The position numbers and the translations under genes were made by a program. A stretch of 64,000 nucleotides of DNA from Streptomyces katrae. Its GTDB lineage: Bacteria; Actinomycetota; Actinomycetes; Streptomycetales; Streptomycetaceae. The stretch is from the NCBI RefSeq assembly GCF_002028425.1, contig NZ_CP020043.1, positions 124,001 to 188,000 on the forward strand. The letters run 5' to 3'. The notes beneath the pieces were generated by a model that saw only the letters and a list, made by a program, of their open reading frames with translations, had not been told where the DNA came from and ran no database searches. This document shows positions 8,571 through 17,899 of this stretch, piece by piece (within the stretch, counting starts at the first letter, position 1; each line of letters begins with the position of its first letter).

Positions 8571-9281
8571 CGACCGTCCGGCGACCTCCCCGCCCGCCCC
8601 GGAACCGCGGCCCCCCACCGGTGATGCCCACGGCGCACCGTTCACCCGTTGCCGAAGGCCCAGTCCGCGGACACATCCCCCATTTCGCCCCCCTCGCGTG
8701 CCCCGGGCCACGCACCCAGGGGGCCCAGGGAACCTCCGGCCCCGGGCTCCGGACCGCGGGCCGCGGGCCGCGCCGGGTGCGAGCTGCTGATCGTGCGGGG
8801 CGCGGGGGCTCGGGCCCCGGGCCCGACGTTCCCCGAACCGGCTCCGCTCGGCTGAACGGCCCTCGGGCCGGGCGGGGGTGGCCGTCCCGCCGGCGGGACA
8901 GTGGGGCTCGGGCGGGGGGCGGGGGCATTGCCCGATCGAGGCCGCGCTTGCCATGCTCGAACGCGACGGCGCCCGCCCCCGGCCGCTTCCGGACCGCCGC
9001 CGGCGGGCGCTCCACCCGGTCCCGCGGGACCCGGGGGCCGCCGGGCACGGCGGCGGACCGGGCCCGGTGTGCGGCCGTGGAGCGCGGAGCCGCGCCGCGT
9101 CCGCGCACCGCCGGCGCCCGGTGACGCGTCCGGGCCGGGCGGACACAACCAGTTGGTCGCCTTCCGTTCCGCTCGGGTCCGCCCGGGTCTGCCACCGTCC
9201 GGACCAGCCCCCTCACACCCCGGCCCCCTCACACCCCGGCCCCCACCCCAGGCCCCTCAACCCCGCCCCTGGAGCCCATGG
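8571..9281. other. Non-coding interval with no supported gene
   Basis: About 710 bases separate the AfsR-like gene and the amidinohydrolase gene. Open frames here are Arg/Pro-rich on both strands, the usual high-GC artefacts, and none has a fold-like composition or ribosome site. A 16-bp perfect palindrome GTCCCGCCGGCGGGAC (8884-8899) and two copies of CCCCTCACACCCCGGC just before the next gene are the only structures seen. A promoter for the downstream gene must lie here, but no clear -35/-10 could be picked. Confidence 0.5.
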
Positions 9282-10088
9282 ATGAACACCGAACTGCTGA
9301 TGTCCGATGCCACCCACTTCCGCATCGACTACGTCATCAACCCGTACATGGACACGAGCGTCCAGCCGGACGCCCGGGCCGCCGTCTCCGAGCACGACGC
9401 GATCGCCGCCGCCCACCTCGCGGCCGGCCGCACGGTCCACCGGATGGCGTCCGCCCCGGAGTGCCCCGACATGGTGTACACGGCCAACGGGGCCTGGGTG
9501 TGCGGCGACCGCGCCGTACTGGGCGACCCGCCGGCGGCCCGTGCCGCCGAGATCCCGTACTTCCGGTCCTGGCTGAAGGAGAACGGCATCGACGTGTTCG
9601 ACGCCCCGTACTCCTTCAGCGGCCAGGGCGACACCCTGGCCTGCGGGGACCTGCTGCTGGCGGGCCACGGGCAGCGCACGGACCGCCGGATGCACGACGT
9701 GCTCGCGGACCTGACCGGCCACCAGGTGGTGCCGCTGCGCACGGCCGGGGAAGAGTGGTACGACCTGGACCTGGCCGTGGCCGTGATCGACGAGGGCACG
9801 CTCGCCTACTACCCGGGCGCGCTGGAGCCGGAGAGCGTCGGCGTGCTGCGTTCCCTCGGACTCGAACTCATCGAGGTGAGCACCGAGGAGGCCCGGGCCT
9901 TCGCCCTCAACCTGATCAGCGACGGCAGGACCGTGACGATGACCACCGGCGCGCCGCGACTCGCCGCGACCCTGCGCGAACGGGGCGCCACGGTGGTGGA
10001 ACTCGACACGGCTCAGCTCCGCAAGGGCGGCGGAGGGGTCCGCTGCACGGCCCTCACCCTGGACAACCCGGTCCCGGCGGGCCGCTAG
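9282..10088 (+). CDS. Dimethylarginine dimethylaminohydrolase / amidinotransferase-fold enzyme
   Basis: The product is 268 aa, the normal length for bacterial dimethylargininase (DDAH). Family signs are NPYMDTSVQPD near the N-terminus, MVYTANGAWVCGD (substrate Asp/Asn region), FSGQGDTLACGD, and the C-terminal GGGGVRCTALTLD with the nucleophilic Cys. It should hydrolyse a guanidino substrate such as N-methylated arginine to citrulline plus an amine, in the cytosol. The ATG at 9282 has GGAG 7 bases upstream. A second ATG at 9278 is in another frame. The gene overlaps the stop of the convergent LmbU-like gene by 4 bases. Confidence 0.85.
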   Translation: MNTELLMSDATHFRIDYVINPYMDTSVQPDARAAVSEHDAIAAAHLAAGRTVHRMASAPECPDMVYTANGAWVCGDRAVLGDPPAARAAEIPYFRSWLKENGIDVFDAPYSFSGQGDTLACGDLLLAGHGQRTDRRMHDVLADLTGHQVVPLRTAGEEWYDLDLAVAVIDEGTLAYYPGALEPESVGVLRSLGLELIEVSTEEARAFALNLISDGRTVTMTTGAPRLAATLRERGATVVELDTAQLRKGGGGVRCTALTLDNPVPAGR

Positions 10089-10762
10089 GCCGGGGCGGCG
10101 GGGGCGGGGAGTCCGGGGCGGGTGCCGGTGCTGACGGCGGACTGCAGGACGTGGGCCGCCCATTCGTTCAGGCTCAGCCCGCAGGCGGCCGCCGTTTCCA
10201 GGAGCCGGTCGAGGTCCGGCTTCGGCAGGGCGATCCGCAGGGTGGCCTCCTCGCCCGCCGGCTCCGCCGCGGCCCCGCCGTGCTGTTCGGCGAGGCCCGC
10301 CCGGAGCTGTCGCCGGAGCTCGTTGCGCGACCAGCGCTGTTCCTCGGCACGCCGCAGCCAGTAGTCCTGTTCGGGCCGGGCCAGCCGGGCCACCTCCGCG
10401 TGGTGGGCGAAGCTGAGCGCGTCGCGGCGGCGGTGCTGCTCGAACCGGCGGGCCACCCACGCGTAGTTGCGCAGGGTCTGGTAGTCGAGCCCGGTCCGGC
10501 CGACGGCCTCCCGGTAGCGGCCGCTGTAGGCGTTCTCCCCGAACAGGAGCCAGTCGCCCATCCACCAGGCGGAGGAGCTGGCCAGCTCCCGCAGCTGGCT
10601 GCCGATCTCCTCCCAGGCCCGTTGCGGCATGGCCGGCGAGAAGGTCATGCCCGACTTGGTCAGCGCCTCCAGGCAGGGCAGCTGGCTGAGGGTCACCCTG
10701 CGGGTCCCGGGAGCGCGGTGCGCCCGGGTGGGCCGTTCTTCTTCGGTACGGACGCCCGACAT
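10085..10762 (-). CDS. LmbU-family transcriptional regulator
   Basis: The product is 225 aa. The core resembles LmbU-type activators of lincomycin and other Streptomyces clusters: VTLSQLPCLEALTKSGMTF, WWMGDWLLFGENAYSGRY, LDYQTLRNYAWVARRFE, then HHAEVARLARPEQDYWLRRAEE (helix-turn-helix-like). The C-terminal LRIALPKPDLDRLLETAAACG followed by NEWAAHVL has an Arc/ribbon-like look. The family binds promoter DNA of secondary-metabolite genes. No biosynthetic operon adjoins it, so its targets may be elsewhere. The divergent region upstream toward 10941 carries a GC-rich hairpin near 10837-10863. Confidence 0.82.
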   Translation of the reverse strand: MSGVRTEEERPTRAHRAPGTRRVTLSQLPCLEALTKSGMTFSPAMPQRAWEEIGSQLRELASSSAWWMGDWLLFGENAYSGRYREAVGRTGLDYQTLRNYAWVARRFEQHRRRDALSFAHHAEVARLARPEQDYWLRRAEEQRWSRNELRRQLRAGLAEQHGGAAAEPAGEEATLRIALPKPDLDRLLETAAACGLSLNEWAAHVLQSAVSTGTRPGLPAPAAPA

Positions 10763-10941
10763 CTCGCATCATCCCCCTGCGCCTCGACGGGCCACCCGGC
10801 ACGTCACGTCACGGCCTTCCGGCTGGCCAGACTAGGCACGCGGGGGTGTCCCCCCGCGGGGGTTGAGACGGACTTGACGGCGATCTGAGCAACCTGGCGA
10901 CGAACTGGGGACACCCCTCAGCAAGCCGGCCCGGGGGTCGC

Positions 10942-11781
10942 TCAGGCGGCGCGGCTGATCACGATGTCGCCCATGCCGGTACGGGCCCGCACCTCCACCA
11001 CGCCCTCGGACCCCTCGGGGCCCGCGGAGGGGCCGAGGGAGTTGTGCACCTTGCCCAGCCGGGAGGTGACGTCGAGCCAGGCGGCGACGGAGCCCCGGAT
11101 GCCGATGTCGATCCGGCCGGCGGCGGTCTGGAGGTCGGCCCTGCCGCGGGCCAGCTCGCCGACGCGGATGGCGCCGTTCGCGGACTTGGCCTCGACGGAG
11201 CCGTGCGCCCGGTCGACGGTGATGGAGCCGTTGGAGCTGTTCGCCCGTACGTCTCCGGTGACCTCGCCGATCTCCGTGTCCCCGTTGACGTTCTTGACGG
11301 TCGCCGCGCCGTCGACCCGGCCGATGCGGATCCGGCCGGCGCCGTGGACCTCGGCGTCGCCGGTGCAGCGGTCGAGGCGGACGTCGCCGTGTCCGGTGCG
11401 CAGCACGACCGGGCCGGCCCCGTCGACCCGGATGTCCCCGGCGCCGGACTTCAGGACGCACTCCCCGAAGGCCCCTTCCAGGACGAGGGGGCCCACGCCC
11501 GTGGCGGCCCGGACGCGGGAGCCGGCCGGCAGCTCGACGCACACCTCGACCGAGCCGATCCGGCCGAACGGGAGGCGCTTGCGGGCACCGCGCACCGTGA
11601 GGGTGCCGTCGGCGTGGTCGACCCTGCTCTCCCGGGCCGCGCGCTCGTCCTCCGGGTCGCCGGGGTCGGCGGGCAGCACCTCGACGACGGTGTCCGTCCG
11701 CTGCCCGGCCGTGAGGCGGACGGATCCCACCTCGATCTCGACGGACACGGCGAGCGGTGCGGGGGTCTCGAAGGTAAGCAT
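10942..11781 (-). CDS. DUF4097 beta-strand-repeat (adhesin-like) protein
   Basis: The product is 279 aa with no signal peptide or TM segment. From residue 75 on it is a regular series of short beta-strand repeats (GAGDIRVDGAG, GHGDVRLDRCTGDAEVHGAG, NVNGDTEIGEVTGD, SSNGSITVDRAHG, SANGAIRVGEL). This is the right-handed beta-solenoid pattern of DUF4097. The biochemical role is unknown. In Streptomyces it is regularly paired with a HicB-like ribbon-helix-helix gene, as here, 86 bases upstream on the same strand, so the two probably form one autoregulated operon. Confidence 0.85.
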   Translation of the reverse strand: MLTFETPAPLAVSVEIEVGSVRLTAGQRTDTVVEVLPADPGDPEDERAARESRVDHADGTLTVRGARKRLPFGRIGSVEVCVELPAGSRVRAATGVGPLVLEGAFGECVLKSGAGDIRVDGAGPVVLRTGHGDVRLDRCTGDAEVHGAGRIRIGRVDGAATVKNVNGDTEIGEVTGDVRANSSNGSITVDRAHGSVEAKSANGAIRVGELARGRADLQTAAGRIDIGIRGSVAAWLDVTSRLGKVHNSLGPSAGPEGSEGVVEVRARTGMGDIVISRAA

Positions 11782-11867
11782 GGGGGTCCGATCCTCATGA
11801 CGTGGTGCGGGCTCCCGCCGGTCGGGCGGGCGAGGGGGTGCTGGGGCGGCGGCCGGGCGGCCCGGGG

Positions 11868-12386
11868 TCAGCGCACCCAGCCGGTGAAGCTCTGGCCGGC
11901 GCGGGTGCGGCGCAGCCCCGCGGGCTGCTCGGCGGCGGCGTCGGACAGGGCCGCCGACAGGGTGCGGACCACCCAGGAGTTGACGGAGATCCCCTCGCGG
12001 GCCGCCGCCTCCTCGGCGCGGACCTTGAGGTGGGCGGGCAGGCGCAGGTTGATCCGTGCCGTCCCGCCGTCCTCGCCCTCGGGCAGGACGGGGGCCGGGG
12101 GTGCGGCCGGGGCGGAGGGGCGCTCCTCGTAGACGGGCTCGGTCTCCGGGAGGCTGACGACGAACTCCGGATCCAGGCCCCGCAGCCGTACGGAGACCGA
12201 TCCCGGCGCCAGGTCCCGCGTGACCTCGTCCATCGCGTCGGACAGGGCGTTCAGGAGCGTCAGCCGGGTGGCCGACTCCAGCGGGGCGGTGAGCCGTCCG
12301 GCCAGGGCGCGGGCCTCGTCCCCGCCCGCGTCGGCGGCGACGGCGAGCTCGTGCCGAAGGTTCTCTACGTACGGCCTCAGATCCAT
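11868..12386 (-). CDS. HicB-like / ribbon-helix-helix DNA-binding protein
   Basis: The product is 172 aa. The C-terminal part has a ribbon-helix-helix signature: ARINLRLPAHLKVRAEEAAA followed by EGISVNSWVVRTLSAAL (strand plus two helices). The N-terminal 100 residues are helical then acidic. This is the 'toxin-antitoxin HicB antitoxin' type of Streptomyces annotation, but no HicA toxin is adjacent, so a stand-alone regulator is more likely. The ATG at 12386 lies inside the motif TGTGCCATAGTGGCGCCAT (minus strand), with CATAGT about 6-7 bases before the ATG. That implies a leaderless mRNA and direct autorepression. The same 19 bases lie upstream of the MMPL gene at 4480. Confidence 0.82.
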   Translation of the reverse strand: MDLRPYVENLRHELAVAADAGGDEARALAGRLTAPLESATRLTLLNALSDAMDEVTRDLAPGSVSVRLRGLDPEFVVSLPETEPVYEERPSAPAAPPAPVLPEGEDGGTARINLRLPAHLKVRAEEAAAREGISVNSWVVRTLSAALSDAAAEQPAGLRRTRAGQSFTGWVR

Positions 12387-12403
12387 GGCGCCACTATGGC
12401 ACA
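12385..12403 (-). promoter_or_regulatory. 19-bp operator/promoter shared with MMPL gene
   Basis: ATGGCGCCACTATGGCACA is identical to 4480-4498. On the minus strand it gives a CATAGT -10 placed for transcription to start at or next to the ATG. A further TGGCACCA half-site lies at 12408-12415. The dyad-like GGCGCCA/TGGCAC half-sites suit a ribbon-helix-helix dimer. Confidence 0.6.
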
Positions 12404-12478
12404 CGGGTGGCACCATGACCAGGACGGACGAATGCCACGCCCCTCCTCCCCGGCGGCAAGGCAGCGGCAGGACGGCGG

Positions 12479-12510
12479 TGAGCCGGTGGTGACCGCGCGG
12501 TGAGCGCCCC
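12479..12510 (+). promoter_or_regulatory. GTGAGC-type direct repeats upstream of FAD monooxygenase
   Basis: GTGAGC (12479), GTGACC (12489) and GTGAGC (12500) have spacings of 10 and 11, like the array before the SDR gene at 4690. The -10-like CACGCT (12515-12520) lies about 5 bases after the last repeat unit and 7 before the ATG, compatible with a leaderless, activator-dependent promoter. Confidence 0.5.
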
Positions 12511-12527
12511 CGAGCACGCTGGGGCAC

Positions 12528-13820
12528 ATGAAGAACACCACCGCGAACACCGCCCCGTACACCGCCGCGAACACCGCCGCGAACACCGCCCCTTACGCCG
12601 CCGCGAACACCGCCCCGTACACCGCCGCCCGTACCGTCCTGATCTCCGGCGCGTCCGTCGCCGGCCCCGCACTGGCCTACTGGCTCCACCGCCACGGCTT
12701 CGCCCCCACCATCGTCGAGCGGGCTCCCGCCCTGCGCGACGGCGGCTACGCCGTCGACTTCCGCGGCGAGGCCCACCTGACGGTGCTGCGCCGCATGGGC
12801 ATCCTGGACGCCCTGCGGGCGGCCCGCACCGGCACCGGCTCCATGTCGTACGTCAACAGCGCGGGCAAGCCGCAGGCGAAGCTCCCCGCCGACCTGTTCT
12901 CCGGGGACCTGGAGGTGCTCCGGGGCGACCTGGCGCGGATCCTCTACGACGCGACGAAGGAGCACACCGAGTACGTCTTCGGGGACTCCGTCACCTCCCT
13001 CGCCGAGGACGCCGACGGGGTCCACGTCACCTTCGAGCGCGGCGCACCCCGCCGCTTCGACCTGGTGATCGGCGCCGACGGCCTGCACTCCCGCACCCGC
13101 AGCCTGGCCTTCGGCCCGGAGGAGCGCTACGTCAAGCACCTCGGCGTCTACTGCGCCATCTTCACCACCGCCAACCACCTCGGCCTCGACCGCACCGGAC
13201 ACGCCTACCGCACCGCCGGCCGGCTGGTGGCGATGTACAGCGCCCGCGAGAACACGGAGGCCAAGGCCCTCTTCTACTTCGGCTCGCCACAGCTGGACCT
13301 CGACCGCCGCGACGTGACGCGCCAGCAGCAGCTGCTCGCCGAGCAGTTCGCGGGCAACGGCTGGCAGAGCGACCACCTGCTGGAGCAGATGCGCCACGCC
13401 CCGGACTTCTACTTCGACTCCGTCGGCCAGGTGCGCATGGACAGCTGGTCGCGCGGCCGGGTCGCCCTGCTCGGCGACGCCGCGTACTGCCCGTCCTCCC
13501 TGTCGGGCATGGGCTCGGGGCTCGCGCTGGTCGGCGCGTACGTCCTCGCCGGGGAGCTCGCCGCCGCGCGCGGCGACCACCGCACCGCCTTCGCCCGCTA
13601 CGAGCGGGAGATGCGGGCGTACGCGGAGGGCTGCCAGAAGATGGGCGACGGGGTGGCGAAGCTGATGGTCCCCGAGAGCCGGCTGCTCGGGGCCTTCCTC
13701 AACCGCTACTACAAGGTCATGCCGTACCTGCCGGGCAAGGACATGGCCGCGAAGATCGCCCGCAAGGCCGCCGAGAACATCACCCTGCGCGACTACGCCG
13801 CCGAACCGGCCCCCCGATAG
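12528..13820 (+). CDS. FAD-dependent monooxygenase (PHBH/TetX type)
   Basis: The product is 430 aa. After an unusual repeat tail the FAD fold begins at about residue 36 with VLISGASVAGPALAYWLHRHG (GxGxxG variant GASVAG). Next come the ExxR-like IVERAPALR, the DG motif DLVIGADGLHSRTR and the second FAD motif GRVALLGDAAYCPS (GD). This is the group A flavoprotein hydroxylase family, which includes TetX-like resistance enzymes and polyketide tailoring oxygenases. The substrate is unknown. The ATG at 12528 has no good Shine-Dalgarno sequence, consistent with a leaderless start. The N-terminal Asn-Thr-Ala-Pro-Tyr repeat is not part of the fold. Confidence 0.88.
   Translation: MKNTTANTAPYTAANTAANTAPYAAANTAPYTAARTVLISGASVAGPALAYWLHRHGFAPTIVERAPALRDGGYAVDFRGEAHLTVLRRMGILDALRAARTGTGSMSYVNSAGKPQAKLPADLFSGDLEVLRGDLARILYDATKEHTEYVFGDSVTSLAEDADGVHVTFERGAPRRFDLVIGADGLHSRTRSLAFGPEERYVKHLGVYCAIFTTANHLGLDRTGHAYRTAGRLVAMYSARENTEAKALFYFGSPQLDLDRRDVTRQQQLLAEQFAGNGWQSDHLLEQMRHAPDFYFDSVGQVRMDSWSRGRVALLGDAAYCPSSLSGMGSGLALVGAYVLAGELAAARGDHRTAFARYEREMRAYAEGCQKMGDGVAKLMVPESRLLGAFLNRYYKVMPYLPGKDMAAKIARKAAENITLRDYAAEPAPR
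12543..12626 (+). repeat. In-frame tandem repeat coding ANTAPYTA units
   Basis: Codons 6-33 of the monooxygenase are three 24-base units (ANTAPYTA, ANTAPYAA, ANTAPYTA), with a 12-base half unit (ANTA) after the first. The units are nearly identical at DNA level, so the length is prone to slippage without breaking the frame. Confidence 0.8.
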
Positions 13821-13872
13821 CCGTCCCGCCGACTCGTCGTCCCGTCGGCGGTGGGAAACCGGCTGGACACCA

Positions 13873-13893
13873 AAACCTAGACCCCCTAGGTTT
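13873..13893. promoter_or_regulatory. Palindromic operator upstream of TetR gene
   Basis: Perfect 8-bp arms AAACCTAG and CTAGGTTT flank ACCCC, followed by a further ACCTAG half-site at 13895-13901. It lies about 50 bases before the TetR start, in an unusually AT-rich patch. Most likely it is the regulator's own operator. Confidence 0.65.
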
Positions 13894-13939
13894 ATACCTA
13901 GAGCAACCAGCCAGAGACTTGGCCACAAGGAGGCGCCGC

Positions 13940-14527
13940 ATGGTGCGCGCAGGACTCAACGCCGCACGGCTCACGGAGGCGGCCGCCGAGATGGCGGACG
14001 AGGCCGGGATCGAGAAGGTGTCCCTGTCCGCGCTCGCCCGGCGGTTCGGCGTCAAGGACGCGAGCCTGTACTCGCACGTCCGCAACCTGCGGGAACTGCG
14101 GGTGCGGGTGGCTCTGCTGGCGGGCGAGGAGATGACCGCGCGGATCGCGGTCGCCGTCGCAGGGCGGTCGGGCAAGGACGCGCTGGTCGCGTTCGCCGAC
14201 GCCTACCGGGAGTACGCCCTGGAACGCCCCGGCCGTTACGCCGCCTCGCAGATGCGGTTCGACCCGGAGGAGGTGGCCGGCTCGGCCGGGCTGCTGCGCA
14301 GCGTGGAGCTGACCTACGGGATGCTGCGCGGCTACGGGCTGGAGGACCCCGACCTGACGGACGCGGCCCGGCTGCTGCGCGCCACCTTCCACGGCTACGT
14401 CCACCTGGAGCTGAGCGGGGCCTTCGGGCACTCCCGCGAGGTCCGGACGTCCTGGGCACGCGGCCTCGACGCACTCCACGTGGCCCTGGAGAACTGGCCG
14501 CCGACCACCAAGGGGGAACCACGATGA
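13940..14527 (+). CDS. TetR-family transcriptional regulator with TetR_C_33-like C-terminus
   Basis: The product is 195 aa. The N-terminal helix-turn-helix is clear: LTEAAAEMADEAGIEKVSLS, ALARRFGVKDASLYSHVRN. The C-terminal ligand domain carries RPGRYAASQMRFDPEE and ATFHGYVHLELSGAFG. AAGGAGG lies 7 bases upstream of ATG 13940. It overlaps the hydrolase gene by the ATGA tetranucleotide, so the two are translationally coupled and the hydrolase is the likely regulated function. The palindrome at 13873-13893 is the probable autoregulatory site. Confidence 0.9.
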   Translation: MVRAGLNAARLTEAAAEMADEAGIEKVSLSALARRFGVKDASLYSHVRNLRELRVRVALLAGEEMTARIAVAVAGRSGKDALVAFADAYREYALERPGRYAASQMRFDPEEVAGSAGLLRSVELTYGMLRGYGLEDPDLTDAARLLRATFHGYVHLELSGAFGHSREVRTSWARGLDALHVALENWPPTTKGEPR

Positions 14528-15435
14528 CGACCACACCCACGACCACACCCACCACGGCGCCCACCACCGGAACGCTCGCCGTCCCCGGAGCCACCCTGTA
14601 TTACGAGCGGCGCGGCACCGGCCCCGTCCTGCTCCTCGTCCCCGGCGGCGGGGCGGACGCCGGCCTGTTCGCGGGCATGGCCCCGGCCCTGGCCGCAACC
14701 GGACGCACCGTGGTCTCGTACGACCCCCGCGGCCAGTCCCGCAGCACCCTCGACGGCCCGGCCGCCGACCAGCGGGTGGCGGACTGGGCCGACGACGCCC
14801 GCCGGATCCTGGACCTGGTCTCCCCCGGCGAACCGGCGGACGTCCTCGGCTGCAGCGCGGGTGCCGTCGCCGCGCTCGGGCTGCTGGCCCGTCACCCGGA
14901 GCGGGTCCGCCGGGTGGTGGCGCACGAGCCGCCGCTGGTGGAGGTCCTGCCGGACCCCGCCCCGCACCGGGCCCTCTTCGCCGAGGTCCGCGAGCTGACC
15001 CGCACGCAGGGCCCGGCCGCGGGGATGGCCCACATGGCCCAGGGCCTGGGCGGAACCCCCGAGCGCCAGGAAGCCGCCGAACTGCCGCCGGAGATCCTGG
15101 AGATGGCCCCGCGCATGTACGCCAACCAGCCGTTCTTCCTGGAACACGTCCTGGTCCCGTTCACGTCCGCCACCCCCGACGCACCCGCCCTGCGCACCGC
15201 CGCCGACCGCCTCGTACTGGCGGCCGGCGAGGACTCCCGCGCCATCCCCGCCCTCTACGGCCCCGCGGCCCGCCTCTCGGCCCTGACGGGCGCCCCTTTC
15301 ACGGAGTTCCCGGGCGGCCACGTCGGCTGCGCCGAACACCCGACCCCCTTCGCCACCCGCCTCCTGGAGACCCTGACCAGAAAGGACCGGATGACGCCCT
15401 GGATGTCGTCCGTGCCGCAACCGCGGCCGGGGTGA
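14524..15435 (+). CDS. Alpha/beta-fold hydrolase
   Basis: The product is 303 aa. After a Thr/Pro-rich N-terminus the alpha/beta hydrolase fold is visible: VLLLVPGGGADAG (oxyanion region), YDPRGQSRS, nucleophile elbow GCSAGAVAALGLL, acid region near LVLAAGEDS, and the catalytic His in FPGGHVGCAEH. It is probably a small-molecule esterase/hydrolase of the TetR-coupled type. Its start codon overlaps the TetR stop (ATGA). Confidence 0.85.
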   Translation: MTTTPTTTPTTAPTTGTLAVPGATLYYERRGTGPVLLLVPGGGADAGLFAGMAPALAATGRTVVSYDPRGQSRSTLDGPAADQRVADWADDARRILDLVSPGEPADVLGCSAGAVAALGLLARHPERVRRVVAHEPPLVEVLPDPAPHRALFAEVRELTRTQGPAAGMAHMAQGLGGTPERQEAAELPPEILEMAPRMYANQPFFLEHVLVPFTSATPDAPALRTAADRLVLAAGEDSRAIPALYGPAARLSALTGAPFTEFPGGHVGCAEHPTPFATRLLETLTRKDRMTPWMSSVPQPRPG

Positions 15436-15450
15436 CGGGCGGGCGGTGGG

Positions 15451-15762
15451 TCACGGGGTCGGGAGGGCCACGGGGGTCGTGGTGGTCAGGTAGCGAATGG
15501 ACACCGGGCGGGCGAGCAGGTCGTCGAAGAGCCCGGCCACGTGGCGGAAGTGCGGGGTGGTGAAGTGGAATTCCAGCGCCTCCGGCCCGGCCCACTCCTC
15601 GACGATCACCATCCGCTCCGGCCGGTTCGGGTCGGCGTACGGCTCGTAAGCCAGGCAGCCCTCCTCCGCGACGGACGGTTCGATCATGGCCTCCAGAGCG
15701 GTGCGCAGGTCGTCCTCACGGCCGGGCTTGGCCTCGAACGCGGCGATGACGGTCAGGGTCAT
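15451..15762 (-). CDS. Antibiotic biosynthesis monooxygenase (ABM) domain protein
   Basis: The product is 103 aa, a single dimeric alpha/beta ABM ferredoxin-like domain: MTLTVIAAFEAKPGREDDLR, EEGCLAYEPYAD, MVIVEEWAG, HFTTPHFRHV. Members act as cofactor-free quinone monooxygenases or heme-degrading or stress proteins, and this short form is often a YgiN-like quinol monooxygenase. GAGGAGG lies upstream of ATG 15762. Longer open-frame extensions toward 15996 are Pro/Arg-rich and rejected. Confidence 0.82.
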   Translation of the reverse strand: MTLTVIAAFEAKPGREDDLRTALEAMIEPSVAEEGCLAYEPYADPNRPERMVIVEEWAGPEALEFHFTTPHFRHVAGLFDDLLARPVSIRYLTTTTPVALPTP

Positions 15763-16015
15763 GACGGATGCCTCCTCAGGCGGTCGGTCTCGCTGTTGCG
15801 GTGACAAGGGAGATCCTTCCGCCGCGACGACCGGATGCCCAGGGCGGAGCTCGGCCCTGGGACCGGCGAACCGGGGGTCCGGCAGTACCCCCTCTCCGGG
15901 AGCCTCCCGCCCCGACAGGGGTGGACCGGAGCTACCCGAAGGCTCCCGGCGCCAACGGATTTGCCCGGCGGCCGGCGGCCCGGTGCCGGACTGCACGCCC
16001 TCTTAGGATGGGCGG
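15763..16015. other. Divergent intergenic region between ABM and XRE genes
   Basis: About 250 bases hold the two divergent promoters. No credible small ORF, RNA fold or repeat array is seen. The XRE regulator encoded on the right probably controls the ABM gene from here, a common Streptomyces arrangement, but no clear operator was found. Confidence 0.4.
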
Positions 16016-16849
16016 ATGAACGCCAAGGCCGAACTCGGTGCGTACCTCCGCTCGCGGCGGGCCCGGATCAAGCCCGAGGAGACCCGGCTGGGTGCCGGGT
16101 ACGGCGAGCGGCGCCGGGTGCCGGGGTTGCGGCGGGAGGAGCTGGCGCAGCTGGCCGGCGTGAGCGTCGACTACTACGTGCGGTTCGAGCAGGGCCGCAC
16201 CCAGAAGGTCTCCGCCGGGGTCATCGACGCGGTGGCCGACGCCCTGTGCCTCACGGACCCCGAGCGCGCGCACCTGCACGACCTGGCCCGCGCGGTGGGC
16301 CGCCGGACGTCGGCGGGGCCGGCCGCGCAGACGCCGAGCGCCGGGCAGCTGCGGTTGCTCCACGCCATGTCCGACGTCCCCGCCTACCTGGTCGGACGGC
16401 GCACCGACCTGCTGGCCTGGAACCGGCTCTACGCCGAACTGCTCGGCCCCTCCCTCGCCACGGTGGCGCCGGAACACCGCAACACGGCGTGGCTGGCCTT
16501 CCTCGACGAGGACGTCCGCGCCCGCTACGTGAACTGGGAAGCCAAGGCCCGCAACGCGGTCGCCTACCTGCGCCGCGACCACGGACGGCACCCGGACGAC
16601 CCGGCCTTCGCCGCGCTGGTCGCCGAACTGGAGCACCGCAGCCCCGAGTTCCGTGCGCTGTGGGCGGAGCGGGAGGTGGCCGACCGGATCACCGGCGACT
16701 ACCTCATGTGGCATCCGGCCGTCGGCGAGCTCGCCCTCACCTTCGAGAGTTTCCGGTCCGCCGCCGACCCGGACATCAGCCTGATCGCCTACACAGCCGA
16801 GCCGGGCTCTCCGTCCGAGGCCGCCCTGCGCACGCTGGCCGCCCGGTGC

Positions 16850-17891
<1,042 letters not shown>

Positions 17892-17899
<8 letters not shown>

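Noticed and set aside
8884..8899. Perfect palindrome GTCCCGCCGGCGGGAC as an operator
   Set aside because: Isolated, no second copy at a promoter in the window, and GC palindromes of this size are frequent by chance at this base composition.
9203..9240. Two CCCCTCACACCCCGGC copies as activator boxes before the amidinohydrolase gene
   Set aside because: Only two units and no 11-bp phase. Likely simple C-rich duplication.
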